The translations under genes were made by a program, and so were the position numbers. DNA of 18,019 nucleotides from Terriglobia bacterium (GTDB lineage: Bacteria > Acidobacteriota > Terriglobia > UBA7540), in assembly GCA_030040515.1 (NCBI GenBank), contig JASHTO010000588.1:1-18019 (forward strand), given 5' to 3'. The notes beneath the pieces are model-generated. The model ran no database searches. It was not told the origin of the DNA and saw only the letters and a program-made list of their open reading frames with translations. Shown in pieces: positions 7,084-14,878 of this stretch; the stretch's first letter is position 1, and every line of letters begins with the position of its first letter.

Positions 7084-8226
7084 ATGCTCGATATCAAAGC
7101 GCTCGCGAAATTTTGCGAAATGGAACGGGAATCCCTGGTGCAGTGCATGAAGCGAGCCGTGGAAATCGAATCGCCCAGCCACAACCCGGCGGCGATTGAC
7201 GGCATGGCAAAATTTCTTGCCGGTGAATTTCGCAAGCACGGCGCGAAGGTCCGCTTGCTGCCGCACAAGACGGCCGGTGCCGCCCTGCTTGCGGAGTTTT
7301 TTGCGACCGCGCGCGCGGCAAAGCCCATCCTGATCCTGGGCCACTTGGATACGGTGTGGGAAATCGGCACGCTCAAGACGATGCCGTTTAAGATTCGGCA
7401 AGGCTGCGCCTACGGGCCGGGAATCTTTGACATGAAGTCCGGCATCACCTGTGGACTTTGGGCGGCAAAGGCGCTTGGGGCTTTGAAAATCACGCCTCCT
7501 GGTCCGGTGCGGTTTTTGCTGACACCCGATGAAGAAGTTTCAAGCTTGGCGTTTCGCAAGGAATTGCTGGCTGAGGCCCGGGGATCCCGCGCGGTGCTGG
7601 TGCTTGAACCCTCGGCCACCGGCGGCGCGCTCAAGACAGCGCGCAAGGGCGTGGGAGAATTCCTCGTCACCGTTCACGGCCGCTCGGCCCACGCCGGAAT
7701 CGATCCCGGGGCGGGCATCAATGCGATTTCTGAATTAGCCCGCCAGATTCTGCGCATCGAAAAGCTGGCGCGCCCCAAACGCGGGTTGGCCTTGAGCGTG
7801 AATGTCATCCAGGGCGGAACACGCGCGAACGTCATCCCAGAGGTCGCCGCGGCCCGCGTGGACGTGCGCGTTTCCGCCGCGGCAGATCGCGCCAGAATCG
7901 AAAAGCAAATGGGCACATTGCGACCTATCCATTGTGGGGCAAAACTGGAAATCACCGGTGGGGTCAACCGTCCACCGCTCGAAAGGAAGATGTCCGGCGC
8001 GCTTTTTCACAAAGCCCGCGAGCTGGCGCGCGGCATGGGCCAGGAATTAAAGGAAGCATCGACGGGCGGGGGTTCGGACGGTAATTTCACCGCGGCGCTC
8101 GGAATACAAACCCTCGACGGCCTGGGCGGAATCGGTGATGGAGCTCACGCGCGCCACGAACACGTGGTTCTGCGAGAGTTGCCCAAGCGTGTCGCACTTA
8201 TTGCCGCATTGATGGCGACAATCTAG
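7084..8226 (+). CDS. M20 family metallopeptidase (carboxypeptidase G2-like)
   Basis: M20 enzymes of this type use two zinc ions to remove C-terminal glutamate or similar residues, or to deacylate N-acyl amino acids. The 380-residue product has the expected ligands: GHLDTV with His87 and catalytic Asp89, bridging Asp116 in DMKSG, the TPDEE pair Glu150 (general base) and Glu151, Glu175 in VLEPS, and His355 in GDGAH. The dimerisation (lid) domain starts at GRSAHAG (199-205, His203) and ends near residue 300. There is no signal peptide, so it is probably cytoplasmic. The ATG at 7084 has GGAGGA 5 bp upstream; an in-frame ATG at 7042 lacks a site and would lie upstream of the predicted transcription start. 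Substrate is uncertain; glutamate carboxypeptidase is the closest match by motif. Confidence 0.92.
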   Translation: MLDIKALAKFCEMERESLVQCMKRAVEIESPSHNPAAIDGMAKFLAGEFRKHGAKVRLLPHKTAGAALLAEFFATARAAKPILILGHLDTVWEIGTLKTMPFKIRQGCAYGPGIFDMKSGITCGLWAAKALGALKITPPGPVRFLLTPDEEVSSLAFRKELLAEARGSRAVLVLEPSATGGALKTARKGVGEFLVTVHGRSAHAGIDPGAGINAISELARQILRIEKLARPKRGLALSVNVIQGGTRANVIPEVAAARVDVRVSAAADRARIEKQMGTLRPIHCGAKLEITGGVNRPPLERKMSGALFHKARELARGMGQELKEASTGGGSDGNFTAALGIQTLDGLGGIGDGAHARHEHVVLRELPKRVALIAALMATI

Positions 8227-8266
8227 GAATTATAGAGGATGACAAAATATTGTGACAGATATCCCC

Positions 8267-8320
8267 TTGTAGCGGCGCTCGATGAGCGCCGAAAGCGGCG
8301 GTCGCAGACCGCCGCTACAA
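8267..8320. repeat. REP-like compound hairpin (copy 1)
   Basis: Outer arms TTGTAGC (8267-8273) and GCTACAA (8314-8320) enclose two perfect hairpins: GGCGCTC-GAT-GAGCGCC (8274-8290) and GCGGCGGTC-GCA-GACCGCCGC (8295-8315). TGTAGCGGCG and its complement mark the ends. The same ends occur at 15976-16055. It lies in the convergent gap between the M20 and TPR/peptidase-MA genes. Confidence 0.8.
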
Positions 8321-8360
8321 TCGGACGTCGTCACTATATTCTCTCCGCCTCAGTAGGTTT

Positions 8361-8436
8361 AAGGACTCAGGATTCATGGCCCGAGTTGCGAGATTTCGAC
8401 AGAATTCGTTTAATTGCCGCTGGGTCCTGAATCCTT
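8361..8436. repeat. Imperfect inverted repeat in convergent gap
   Basis: Positions 8361-8375 and 8422-8436 are inverted copies matching at 12 of 15 bases, separated by 46 bp. This element sits just before the stop of the minus-strand TPR gene and after copy 1 of the REP-like element. It may act as a transcription barrier between the convergent genes, but no T-run terminator is visible. Nothing else is seen in 8227-8446. Confidence 0.4.
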
Positions 8437-8446
8437 ATTCCTTTTC

Positions 8447-9922
8447 TCATGGCCCGTACTTCTTCACCAGGTAATTTGCCACATCCTGTTCCAGGGCGGG
8501 ATAGTCAGAGTGGATTTCATCGTGCAGGATAGTGCCAATATCCTGCGAAGACATCAGTTCCAGCATGTGCCGGATTTCGCCCATGCCAAAACTGTCGCGC
8601 AGGTATTCGAGCGCGGCCAGCGACTTGGCATAAACCAGGGGCACCTGGTCCGCCGGCAGATTCACAAACTGTCCCTCTAAGGATGAATAAAGGGGAAGAT
8701 CGCCCGCCGAAACAGCCCGGCCCAACTGGCTGCCCAGCGTCGCCGTGCTGGCGCCTTCCTCAAGCTGAGCCAGGCCCTCGTTGAACCATACCGGGCACCT
8801 GCCCAGCGTGATCAGGCGGACAAAAGAGTGTGTCAGCTCGTGCCTCAAAATTTGCGCCAGCTTCGGAGTCATTTGGGTCAGGCCGGAAACGGGAACGCGG
8901 ATTTTCCCGTCGTTCAGAGCGCCCACCCAGGAGGGCATTCGAGTGATGTCGCGGAAGGCTTGATTGGGATAGATGATGACGACGATCGGATCCGAGGGCG
9001 AATAATCCAGGTCCAGCACCAGGTCTTGAAACGACCCGTCAAGGCTGTTCAGAATTTCCTGGCTCAGCCGGTCATTCTGCTGACCATCGTATCGCAGCAG
9101 GAAATGCTCACTGCGAATTTCAGCATAAGAGCCGGAAACTTCACGCTCGCGCTGCGCTTTTGCCACCGCGTCGCGCAATTGGGGATTGTCCGCAATGGCC
9201 AGAGCCTTGTTCCATTGCGAGATGGCTTGGTCGAGGTCTTCCATCCCGTAGTACGCGGAGCCCAGGAGCAAGCGGAAATCCGGTGCGCGGGGATAACGAT
9301 CCGCCTCCGGCAGCAAAAGATCAACAGCTTCGAAGTAATGTTCCTGTTTCCAGAGCAGATAACCGAGCGCGAGGTCCATGGCCTGGTCATGGGGTATGTA
9401 CTTCAGTGCCTCGCGGTACTTGGCGATGGCGGCCTCCGGTTGCCCCTTGCGGATCAGAAAAACTGCCGCCGCTTGAAGGCCCTGCTTGAGTTTGTGAAGG
9501 TTATCAGGAGTGGGACGGGTCGTGGCATCATCGGCCAAGCGCGCGAGATAGGCCTCATCCACGGCATCGTTGCGGATGACGGGTGACGCTGCGCCCACCG
9601 TCGAATCCACGGGCGGCGCCAGGGGCAAGGGGATATCGCGATTGGGCAGGGGAGTTGCCGTCGCCGCGGCGGGAGCGCCTGACTTCTCCACATGGTCTAC
9701 ACTGGATTTGGAAATCGCGAATTCGCCGCCGCCCGATTCGAGAAAGATTTGTTTATCGTCTTCTCGAATAACCTGGGCATCGATTTTATTTCCATTTTTA
9801 AGATAAATAACGTCAGCAGGCAAAAGAGAAGGGAACAAAAGGAGACCGACGCCCAAACACAGGCTCCATGCAGCAAATCTGTGGCGGGCAAAGCGATTTC
9901 GAATTTCGCGGTCTTCGGCCAT
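8447..9922 (-). CDS. Exported TPR protein with peptidase MA-like (HExxH) domain
   Basis: The 491-residue product appears to be an exported zinc metallopeptidase. Residues 1-36 are a signal peptide (charged start, then SLCLGVGLLLFPSLLPA). Residues ~37-80 form a small beta domain (DVIYLKNGNKIDAQVI...ISKSSVDHVE) often found at the N-terminus of such proteins. A proline-rich linker leads to three TPR units (about 148-247, including GQPEAAIAKYREALKYIP and EDLDQAISQWNKALAI). The C-terminal part has HELTH (361-365) with a glutamate 17 residues later (Glu382 in WFNEGLA), the gluzincin pattern of the peptidase MA family. I chose the ATG at 9922 because it starts the signal peptide; the frame stays open upstream to 10111 but runs into the divergent gene. 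No strong ribosome-binding site is seen. It faces the M1 peptidase gene across 97 bp. Confidence 0.85.
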   Translation of the reverse strand: MAEDREIRNRFARHRFAAWSLCLGVGLLLFPSLLPADVIYLKNGNKIDAQVIREDDKQIFLESGGGEFAISKSSVDHVEKSGAPAAATATPLPNRDIPLPLAPPVDSTVGAASPVIRNDAVDEAYLARLADDATTRPTPDNLHKLKQGLQAAAVFLIRKGQPEAAIAKYREALKYIPHDQAMDLALGYLLWKQEHYFEAVDLLLPEADRYPRAPDFRLLLGSAYYGMEDLDQAISQWNKALAIADNPQLRDAVAKAQREREVSGSYAEIRSEHFLLRYDGQQNDRLSQEILNSLDGSFQDLVLDLDYSPSDPIVVIIYPNQAFRDITRMPSWVGALNDGKIRVPVSGLTQMTPKLAQILRHELTHSFVRLITLGRCPVWFNEGLAQLEEGASTATLGSQLGRAVSAGDLPLYSSLEGQFVNLPADQVPLVYAKSLAALEYLRDSFGMGEIRHMLELMSSQDIGTILHDEIHSDYPALEQDVANYLVKKYGP

Positions 9923-10019
9923 TCCGCTGGCATCATACAACAGGGCCGCGCGCGCCGTCGAGTTGAGGGCGATCTGGTTCAAGATTACATTAAGATAAGG
10001 GTTGAGTATAAGGACAGAC

Positions 10020-12500
10020 ATGGCACCCCGGAAAATTCTGGCCGGGTGGGCGCTGCGAATGGCTCGCAGGCTTGCGTTCATTGCCTGGGCGTTGCTGGCC
10101 AGCGCGACCACCCCTCAGCCCTGCCAGGGTCAACAATCTCCCGATCCGCTCGAAGTGCTCGAGCAGTTAAATGCCACCACCTTTGACGCCTCGCAAATCC
10201 TCGTAATCCGCAATGCCCATCTGACGCGCTCGCGAATGAGCCTATATCTCAATCGAGGTTTCATTGCCTTCCTCAAGCCGGTGATGGGCCAAATTACCGG
10301 AGCAGTATTCTGGGGAGATGGCGAAGTCCTCATGATTCCACCCGACCGTGCCGAGAAGCGGAACCTTGCTCAGTTCGCGCACGCCCCGGTTCTGGAAGAG
10401 GAAATTGACTCCGCATACCTGCGTTTTACAGACCAGACCGCGCAGGAATTGCAAGCGGCCTCCCACAAGCCTGAGCCCGACGATCCCGAGCAGCCCGATC
10501 CCTTCGCGAGCCAATGGGTAGCGGTGACGGAGCCTCCGAATTTGGAGACCTCCGTGCGAATCTTGAAGGACCTAATCGGTGACCGCAGCCGACCCTACTT
10601 TTTCGCCCGCGTAAAGGGAGAAAGCCTGGGAGTGTTTGACATTGTAGACGATGAGCGGCAGACGGAACCTTTCTCCATCCACGCCTCGCGCAAGGTGGGT
10701 TCAAGGGTCTTCGACGATGTCTGGTGCTCGTTCCCAGCGCAAGATTCGCAGGATGACGCACCCTCACCGCCGCCGAATCGGGCAAGGGCGCTGGCATATA
10801 CCCTCGACGTCCGCATCCGACCTGACCACAGCCTGGAAGGCACAGCGGAAATCCGACTCGAGTCCCGGTCGGTGGAGGACCGAGTTATCACCTTTGCTCT
10901 CTCCCGCTGGCTCGACGTGACGGATGTCGAGGACGAGAACGGGATGCCCATTCCGGTGATTGGCGGTGAGCCGCAATCCGGAACTCGGGGCGAGCCGCGC
11001 GCTTACGATCATGTCGATGTGGTGCTTCCCCATTCCTACCCCCCTGGCGAGCGATTTCGACTGATCTGGCATTATCACGGCGACGTCATCGTCGACGAAG
11101 GAAATGGAGTGCTCTACGTTGGCGCGCGGGGAAGCTGGTATCCGCACATCAACATCGGCCTTCCCAGTCAGTACACTCTCACCTTTCATTATCCGCGGAA
11201 GCTGGTGCTGGTGGCCACCGGCGATCGCCTCGAGGAAAAGGCTTCCGAAGAATGGACAGAAAGCCGGTGGAGATCCGACGGCGTTTTCCGCGTCTCCGGC
11301 TTCAATCTGGGGCCTTACACATCGATTGAGCGGCACGCCGGCAAGACCGATGTGGTGGTCTATGCCACGTCGCAGGCGGAAAGCTCGCTGACCAAGCGGC
11401 CCGAACCTGCCGACTCGGCGCCCGTGATTAATCCCGGGGGACGCCTGAAGATGATCCCTCCGTCGACTTCGAATCCTTCGCCCCCTGCCCCTTCTGAGTC
11501 ACTGGGACGCGTCGCGGACATCGCTTCGCAGGCCGTGCAGTATTACTCCAGCCTGTTTGGACCCTACCCCTATCCCCGCCTGGCGATCTCGCAAGCTCCG
11601 GGGAGCTTTGGCCAAGGGTGGCCGGAGCTTGTGTACCTGCCCACTCTGTCATTTCTGCCCATGAGCGAGCGCTGGGAGCTGGGCGTAACGAAGGGCGGTG
11701 TGGACCCGTTGGGGCCGCTCGTAATCGCTCATGAGATTGCTCACCAGTGGTGGGGGAATCTGCTGGGTTGGCGGACTTACCACGACCAGTGGCTCTCGGA
11801 AGGGCTCGCCAGTTACGCGGCGGCGCTTTTCGTGGCGCAGGGCAACAACGGCCGGCGCCACTTTGACAATCTGATGCATCTTTACAAGCAGGACCTGCTC
11901 GCCAAGACCAGCGAAGGCGTAACGGTAGAATCGGGAGGCCCCATCTGGCTCGGATATCGACTCTCCAGCTCGCTTGATCCGGAGGGATATACGAACATCA
12001 TCTACAAGAAATCCTGCTGGGTCCTTCACATGCTGAGGCAATTGATGACTGACCCCGGGTCCGGTTCGGACGAGCGCTTCTTTCACATGCTGCGCGACTT
12101 CATCCATCATTACGAGGGCCAGACCGTCTCGACTGAGGATTTCATTCAGCTCGCTGAAAAGTACATGACTCCGCAGAGCGACTTGGACCACAACCACCGG
12201 CTGGCCTGGTTCTTTAATGAGTGGGTCTATGACACGGGAATCCCGGTCTACATTCTTAAGACGGACGTTCGGACCCTAGCAAACGGCAGGTACCTTGTGC
12301 AAGGGAACATCGAGCAGAGCGGCGTTCCGGAGGAATTTGAGATGCCGGTGCGTGTAATGGCGGTTTATCTCGGGGAGAAGCGCGTCGCGCCGGGGCAGGT
12401 GGTGGTCAGTTCCGATAGAGGCAGTTTCAAATTCACGGCGCCAGGCAAACCCCTGCGCGTAATGATTGATGAAGAGAATCTGCTCGCCGTGGTGCACTAG
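10020..12500 (+). CDS. Exported M1 family aminopeptidase-like protein
   Basis: This 826-residue protein is a zinc metallopeptidase of family M1, which normally removes N-terminal residues from peptides. A signal peptide (about residues 1-39, core RLAFIAWALLASA) suggests a periplasmic or surface location. Residues ~40-250 are an extra region not part of the usual M1 fold. The M1 N-terminal beta domain begins near LAYTLDVRIRPDHSLEGTAEI (~255). The GAMEN region is replaced by GSFGQGWPEL (528-537). The zinc site is HEIAH (571-575) with Glu594 after 18 residues, and the YTNIIYKK tyrosine follows. A proline/serine-rich insert lies before the catalytic domain (~480-497), and the large helical C-terminal domain of eukaryotic members is missing. 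The ATG at 10020 has AAGGA 6 bp upstream. A weak promoter (TTGAGG 9963, TACATT 9986, 17-bp spacing) is possible. Confidence 0.9.
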   Translation: MAPRKILAGWALRMARRLAFIAWALLASATTPQPCQGQQSPDPLEVLEQLNATTFDASQILVIRNAHLTRSRMSLYLNRGFIAFLKPVMGQITGAVFWGDGEVLMIPPDRAEKRNLAQFAHAPVLEEEIDSAYLRFTDQTAQELQAASHKPEPDDPEQPDPFASQWVAVTEPPNLETSVRILKDLIGDRSRPYFFARVKGESLGVFDIVDDERQTEPFSIHASRKVGSRVFDDVWCSFPAQDSQDDAPSPPPNRARALAYTLDVRIRPDHSLEGTAEIRLESRSVEDRVITFALSRWLDVTDVEDENGMPIPVIGGEPQSGTRGEPRAYDHVDVVLPHSYPPGERFRLIWHYHGDVIVDEGNGVLYVGARGSWYPHINIGLPSQYTLTFHYPRKLVLVATGDRLEEKASEEWTESRWRSDGVFRVSGFNLGPYTSIERHAGKTDVVVYATSQAESSLTKRPEPADSAPVINPGGRLKMIPPSTSNPSPPAPSESLGRVADIASQAVQYYSSLFGPYPYPRLAISQAPGSFGQGWPELVYLPTLSFLPMSERWELGVTKGGVDPLGPLVIAHEIAHQWWGNLLGWRTYHDQWLSEGLASYAAALFVAQGNNGRRHFDNLMHLYKQDLLAKTSEGVTVESGGPIWLGYRLSSSLDPEGYTNIIYKKSCWVLHMLRQLMTDPGSGSDERFFHMLRDFIHHYEGQTVSTEDFIQLAEKYMTPQSDLDHNHRLAWFFNEWVYDTGIPVYILKTDVRTLANGRYLVQGNIEQSGVPEEFEMPVRVMAVYLGEKRVAPGQVVVSSDRGSFKFTAPGKPLRVMIDEENLLAVVH

Positions 12501-12554
12501 CGGAGATGCATACAGGTCAGCGAAAGCACCCGCCCAACGCGACCCGGGGCCGCA

Positions 12555-12899
12555 TTATCCCGGCGGCCATTGAAACGCTCGCCCACCCAGCACATGAATG
12601 TGCAAATGGAACACCGATTGCCCTGCGCCGGCGCCGCTATTGATCACGGTGCGGTAGCCTTTCGGCTCCAACCCCTGTTCACGCGCCAATCGTGCCGCCA
12701 ACAGGTGGAGATGGCCGAGCAGCGCTTCATCTTCGGCGCGGCCGTCCGCCAACGAGGTGATGTGCTTGCGCGGAATCACCAGCAGGTGCACCGGCGCTTG
12801 CGGGTTGATGTCCTGAATCGCCACGGCGTGTTCATCCTCGTGAACGATTTGGGCGGGAATTTTTCGGTCAATGATCTGGCAAAAGAGACAATCCATCAT
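12555..12899 (-). CDS. HIT family protein (HinT-like nucleotide hydrolase)
   Basis: HIT proteins hydrolyse nucleoside phosphoramidates and related AMP conjugates in the cytoplasm. The 114-residue length is standard for the HinT branch. The N-terminal CLFCQIIDRKIPAQIVHED (residues 4-22) carries the Cys-x-x-Cys metal knuckle often seen in this branch. The signature histidine triad is FHLHIHVLGG, with His98, His100 and catalytic His102. The start ATG shares one base with the stop of rlpA (TGATG), so the two genes are translationally coupled. It converges with the M1 peptidase gene 54 bp away. The pairing with rlpA is probably only transcriptional convenience. Confidence 0.95.
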   Translation of the reverse strand: MMDCLFCQIIDRKIPAQIVHEDEHAVAIQDINPQAPVHLLVIPRKHITSLADGRAEDEALLGHLHLLAARLAREQGLEPKGYRTVINSGAGAGQSVFHLHIHVLGGRAFQWPPG

Positions 12900-13648
12900 C
12901 AGTTCATCCTCACCACGAAGATTTGCGACGCCAGGTTCGCGCTGCGAATTCTTCCCGCCAATTCCTGCGCTGCGGCCTCGGAATTCTCACGGCCCACGCG
13001 CACGCGGTAGAACACGCCATCACCACGATCGTAACTCTGGATGACCACAGGGCCGTAGGTCGGTTCGATCAGCGCCTTTAGCCGCCCGGCGTTGGCGGGA
13101 TCACGAAAGGCGCCGACCTGCACGGCGAAAACCGCTGGTTCGGGAGACTCGCCGAGCCCCAGGATTTCAAGCCGCACTCGTGCCAGGCCGGGCATGCCCA
13201 TGGCCTGCGCGGCGGCTTTGGAGAGATCAATGATGCGGCCTTCCACGAAGGGCCCGCGGTCGTTGATCCGCACCATTACGTCTCGGCCGTTATCGAGATT
13301 GTGGACGCGCACTTGCGTCCCGAAGGGCAAAGTTCGGTGCGCAGCAGTCATCTTGTACATGTCATAGATTTCGCCGCTCGCCGTGCGGCGTCCGTGATAG
13401 GGAATTCCGTACCAGGAAGCGACTCCTTCTTCTCCCTGAACGATGGGCGCGGCGGAAGTCCCCGGAGCGCCTGTAGAAGCCGGCGCCGTACCGGGAGCAG
13501 GCGGCGGAATTCCCTGGGAGGTAGGAGGCGTCGTCTCGTGGCGGTGCCGGCATCCGGCGGCGGAGAAAAGCAGGGCCATCGCCACACCCGCTCGGGCGGC
13601 GAGCGATAGCATTCTTTGGTGCGGCGTTTCCGTCAGGGAACTCAGCAC
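12899..13648 (-). CDS. rlpA: RlpA-like septal ring lipoprotein with SPOR domain
   Basis: RlpA proteins bind peptidoglycan at the division septum, and some are lytic transglycosylases acting on glycan strands stripped of peptides. The 249-residue product is a predicted lipoprotein: a hydrophobic stretch ending in the lipobox SAAGC with Cys33, then a proline/alanine linker (37-70). The double-psi beta-barrel domain spans ~74-163 (GVASWYGIPYHGRRTASGE, TLPFGTQVRVHNL, RINDRGPFVEGRIIDLS with conserved Asp130). A SPOR domain, which binds denuded glycans, covers ~174-248 (FAVQVGAFRD...YRVRVGR). The start is GTG four bases after the stop of the small upstream gene. The ATG at 13612 is an alternative that keeps the lipobox. 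It overlaps the HIT gene by one base. Confidence 0.92.
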   Translation of the reverse strand: MLSSLTETPHQRMLSLAARAGVAMALLFSAAGCRHRHETTPPTSQGIPPPAPGTAPASTGAPGTSAAPIVQGEEGVASWYGIPYHGRRTASGEIYDMYKMTAAHRTLPFGTQVRVHNLDNGRDVMVRINDRGPFVEGRIIDLSKAAAQAMGMPGLARVRLEILGLGESPEPAVFAVQVGAFRDPANAGRLKALIEPTYGPVVIQSYDRGDGVFYRVRVGRENSEAAAQELAGRIRSANLASQIFVVRMN

Positions 13649-13652
13649 GAGG

Positions 13653-13823
13653 TCAGTGTTGCGCCTTTTCCAGGCGTTCTGCCAGTTTCGTCAGGCGATC
13701 CGCGGCCTTGCGCAAATACTCCGCCATCTCCTGGCGGGTTTGGGGACGGACATTTTCGTCAAAGCTCTTCCGCAACTTGTCGAGTTCGCGGTCGAGAGCA
13801 CGTCCCGCATCTTCGAATTTCAT
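13653..13823 (-). CDS. Small helical (coiled-coil) protein, function unknown
   Basis: I do not recognise this family. The 56-residue product is charged and almost wholly helical, with heptad-like spacing (DRELDKLRKSF and EYLRKAADRLTKLAERLEKA), so it may form a short coiled coil. The ATG at 13823 has GGGAG 7-8 bp upstream and lies just after a good promoter. The frame is open to a TTG at 13877, but that codon is the -35 box itself, so a 74-residue form cannot be made from this promoter. It is the first gene of a probable operon with rlpA and the HIT gene; the rlpA start is four bases past its stop. Confidence 0.7.
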   Translation of the reverse strand: MKFEDAGRALDRELDKLRKSFDENVRPQTRQEMAEYLRKAADRLTKLAERLEKAQH

Positions 13824-13848
13824 GACCCAGCTCCCATCCCGAGTGGTA

Positions 13849-13877
13849 ATTCTAACCAAGCAGCGCTCGCGCGACAA
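13849..13877 (-). promoter_or_regulatory. Sigma70-type promoter of the small protein-rlpA-HIT operon
   Basis: On the minus strand TTGTCG (13877-13872, 4/6) and TAGAAT (13854-13849, 5/6) are spaced by exactly 17 bp. Transcription would begin near 13842, leaving about 20 nt that include the GGGAG ribosome-binding site of the ATG at 13823. Confidence 0.65.
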
Positions 13878-13907
13878 ATGAAATTCCAGAAGACTCGATA
13901 CGTCGGA

Positions 13908-13913
13908 TATAAT
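13908..13913 (+). promoter_or_regulatory. Consensus -10 box of the rhomboid gene
   Basis: A perfect TATAAT lies 32 bp before the ATG at 13946. The -35 region is weak (TTCCAG at 13884-13889, 18-bp spacing). It is divergent from the promoter of the small protein operon, with start sites about 80 bp apart. Confidence 0.45.
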
Positions 13914-13945
13914 TTGGAATTACGCTTGTAGAAAAAGGCTTGGGA

Positions 13946-14848
13946 ATGTCCCTACCTCCAAAACTGTGGTTCCAATGGCAGCGGCTCAAGAAAAAATTCT
14001 CTTCGTCCTTTGGAAGTCAGGACAGTGCACCTGCCAGTTCAGTTCGCATGTGCCCGCACTGCCGGGCTCTGATCGATCGTGACGCCAAGGTGTGTCCTCT
14101 CTGCGGCGAGTCGGCCGGTCCGGTGCGCGCCCGCGGCGGCGGTGGCACGCCCGGCCGCCTGATGGGCGTCATTCCCATTCCCACCACTGCCAGCTCCGTG
14201 ATGGTCGCCATCAACCTCGCGCTCTATGCTGTCGAGTGGTACATGACGCAGAATGCCGGAGGAGCATCCGCCCTGGGAGGAATCAGCAATCAAGTCCTCC
14301 TGCGGCTGGGCGCCAAAGCCCCCTACATCCTGACCGGCCAATGGTGGAGGCTGGTCACCGCCATGTTTCTGCACGTTGGGTTGTTCCACATCGGAATGAA
14401 CATGTGGTGCTTGGTGGATTTGGGTCCGGAAGTGGAATCGCTCTTTAACGCCGCCAAATTCACGGTTCTCTATCTGGTGACGGGCGTCGTGGGATTCCTG
14501 TTGAGTCTTTGGTGGTCCCCATTCGGGTTGTCGGCAGGAGCGTCCGGCGCCATCATGGGACTTATCGGAATCTTGATTGGAGCGAGCTTTCATCACGGCC
14601 ACCTGGGAAAGGAATATCGCAGCCAGCTTTGGCGTTGGGTGATCTACATCGCGATCTTTAGCATCTTTTTCAATGTGGATAACGCCGCGCACATTGGGGG
14701 CCTGGTGAGCGGCTTCATCCTCGGTTATCTCGTTCCGGAGGGGGAGCCCGCAACGCGCCCCAGTGAAAACCTTTGGAATACGCTTGCCCTGCTTTCCGTG
14801 CTGGTGATCGCCGGATCTTTTGCCCTCATGGCCTTGCAGATTGGCTGA
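13946..14848 (+). CDS. Rhomboid family intramembrane serine protease with N-terminal zinc ribbon
   Basis: Rhomboids cleave transmembrane segments inside the membrane. The 300-residue product starts with a basic cytoplasmic stretch and a zinc ribbon (Cys36-Pro-His-Cys39 and Cys50-Pro-Leu-Cys53), then a glycine-rich linker (64-70). The membrane part begins at ~82 with six or seven helices. The WWRLVTAMFLH loop (133-143), HIGMN (His148, Asn152), GASGAIMG with catalytic Ser200 and NAAHIGG with catalytic His249 are all intact, so it should be active. I chose the ATG at 13946 over the TTG at 13940 because AAGG lies 7 bp upstream of it. The gene is monocistronic and converges with ygfZ 30 bp away. 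The zinc ribbon may recruit a partner or substrate, which is unknown. Confidence 0.94.
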   Translation: MSLPPKLWFQWQRLKKKFSSSFGSQDSAPASSVRMCPHCRALIDRDAKVCPLCGESAGPVRARGGGGTPGRLMGVIPIPTTASSVMVAINLALYAVEWYMTQNAGGASALGGISNQVLLRLGAKAPYILTGQWWRLVTAMFLHVGLFHIGMNMWCLVDLGPEVESLFNAAKFTVLYLVTGVVGFLLSLWWSPFGLSAGASGAIMGLIGILIGASFHHGHLGKEYRSQLWRWVIYIAIFSIFFNVDNAAHIGGLVSGFILGYLVPEGEPATRPSENLWNTLALLSVLVIAGSFALMALQIG

Positions 14849-14878
14849 TCACCTTTTTCAGTTGCCGGAGATGCAAGC

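Noticed and set aside
8239..8430. A 63-codon open frame in the gap after the M20 gene
   Set aside because: Its body is made of the REP-like hairpin element, and its composition reflects the palindrome. No family is recognisable.
8828..9586. A 252-codon open frame on the plus strand opposite the TPR/peptidase-MA gene
   Set aside because: It is antisense to a gene with a signal peptide, TPRs and a zinc motif; no promoter or ribosome-binding site supports it.
9923..10111. Longer N-terminus of the TPR/peptidase-MA protein
   Set aside because: It would place 63 residues ahead of a clear signal peptide and overlap the start of the divergent M1 gene.
12501..12554. Terminator between the convergent M1 and HIT genes
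   Set aside because: I see no stable hairpin followed by a T-run on either strand in this 54-bp gap.
14039..14692. A 217-codon open frame on the minus strand opposite the rhomboid gene
   Set aside because: The translation is low in hydrophobic or motif structure and simply mirrors the codon pattern of the rhomboid gene.
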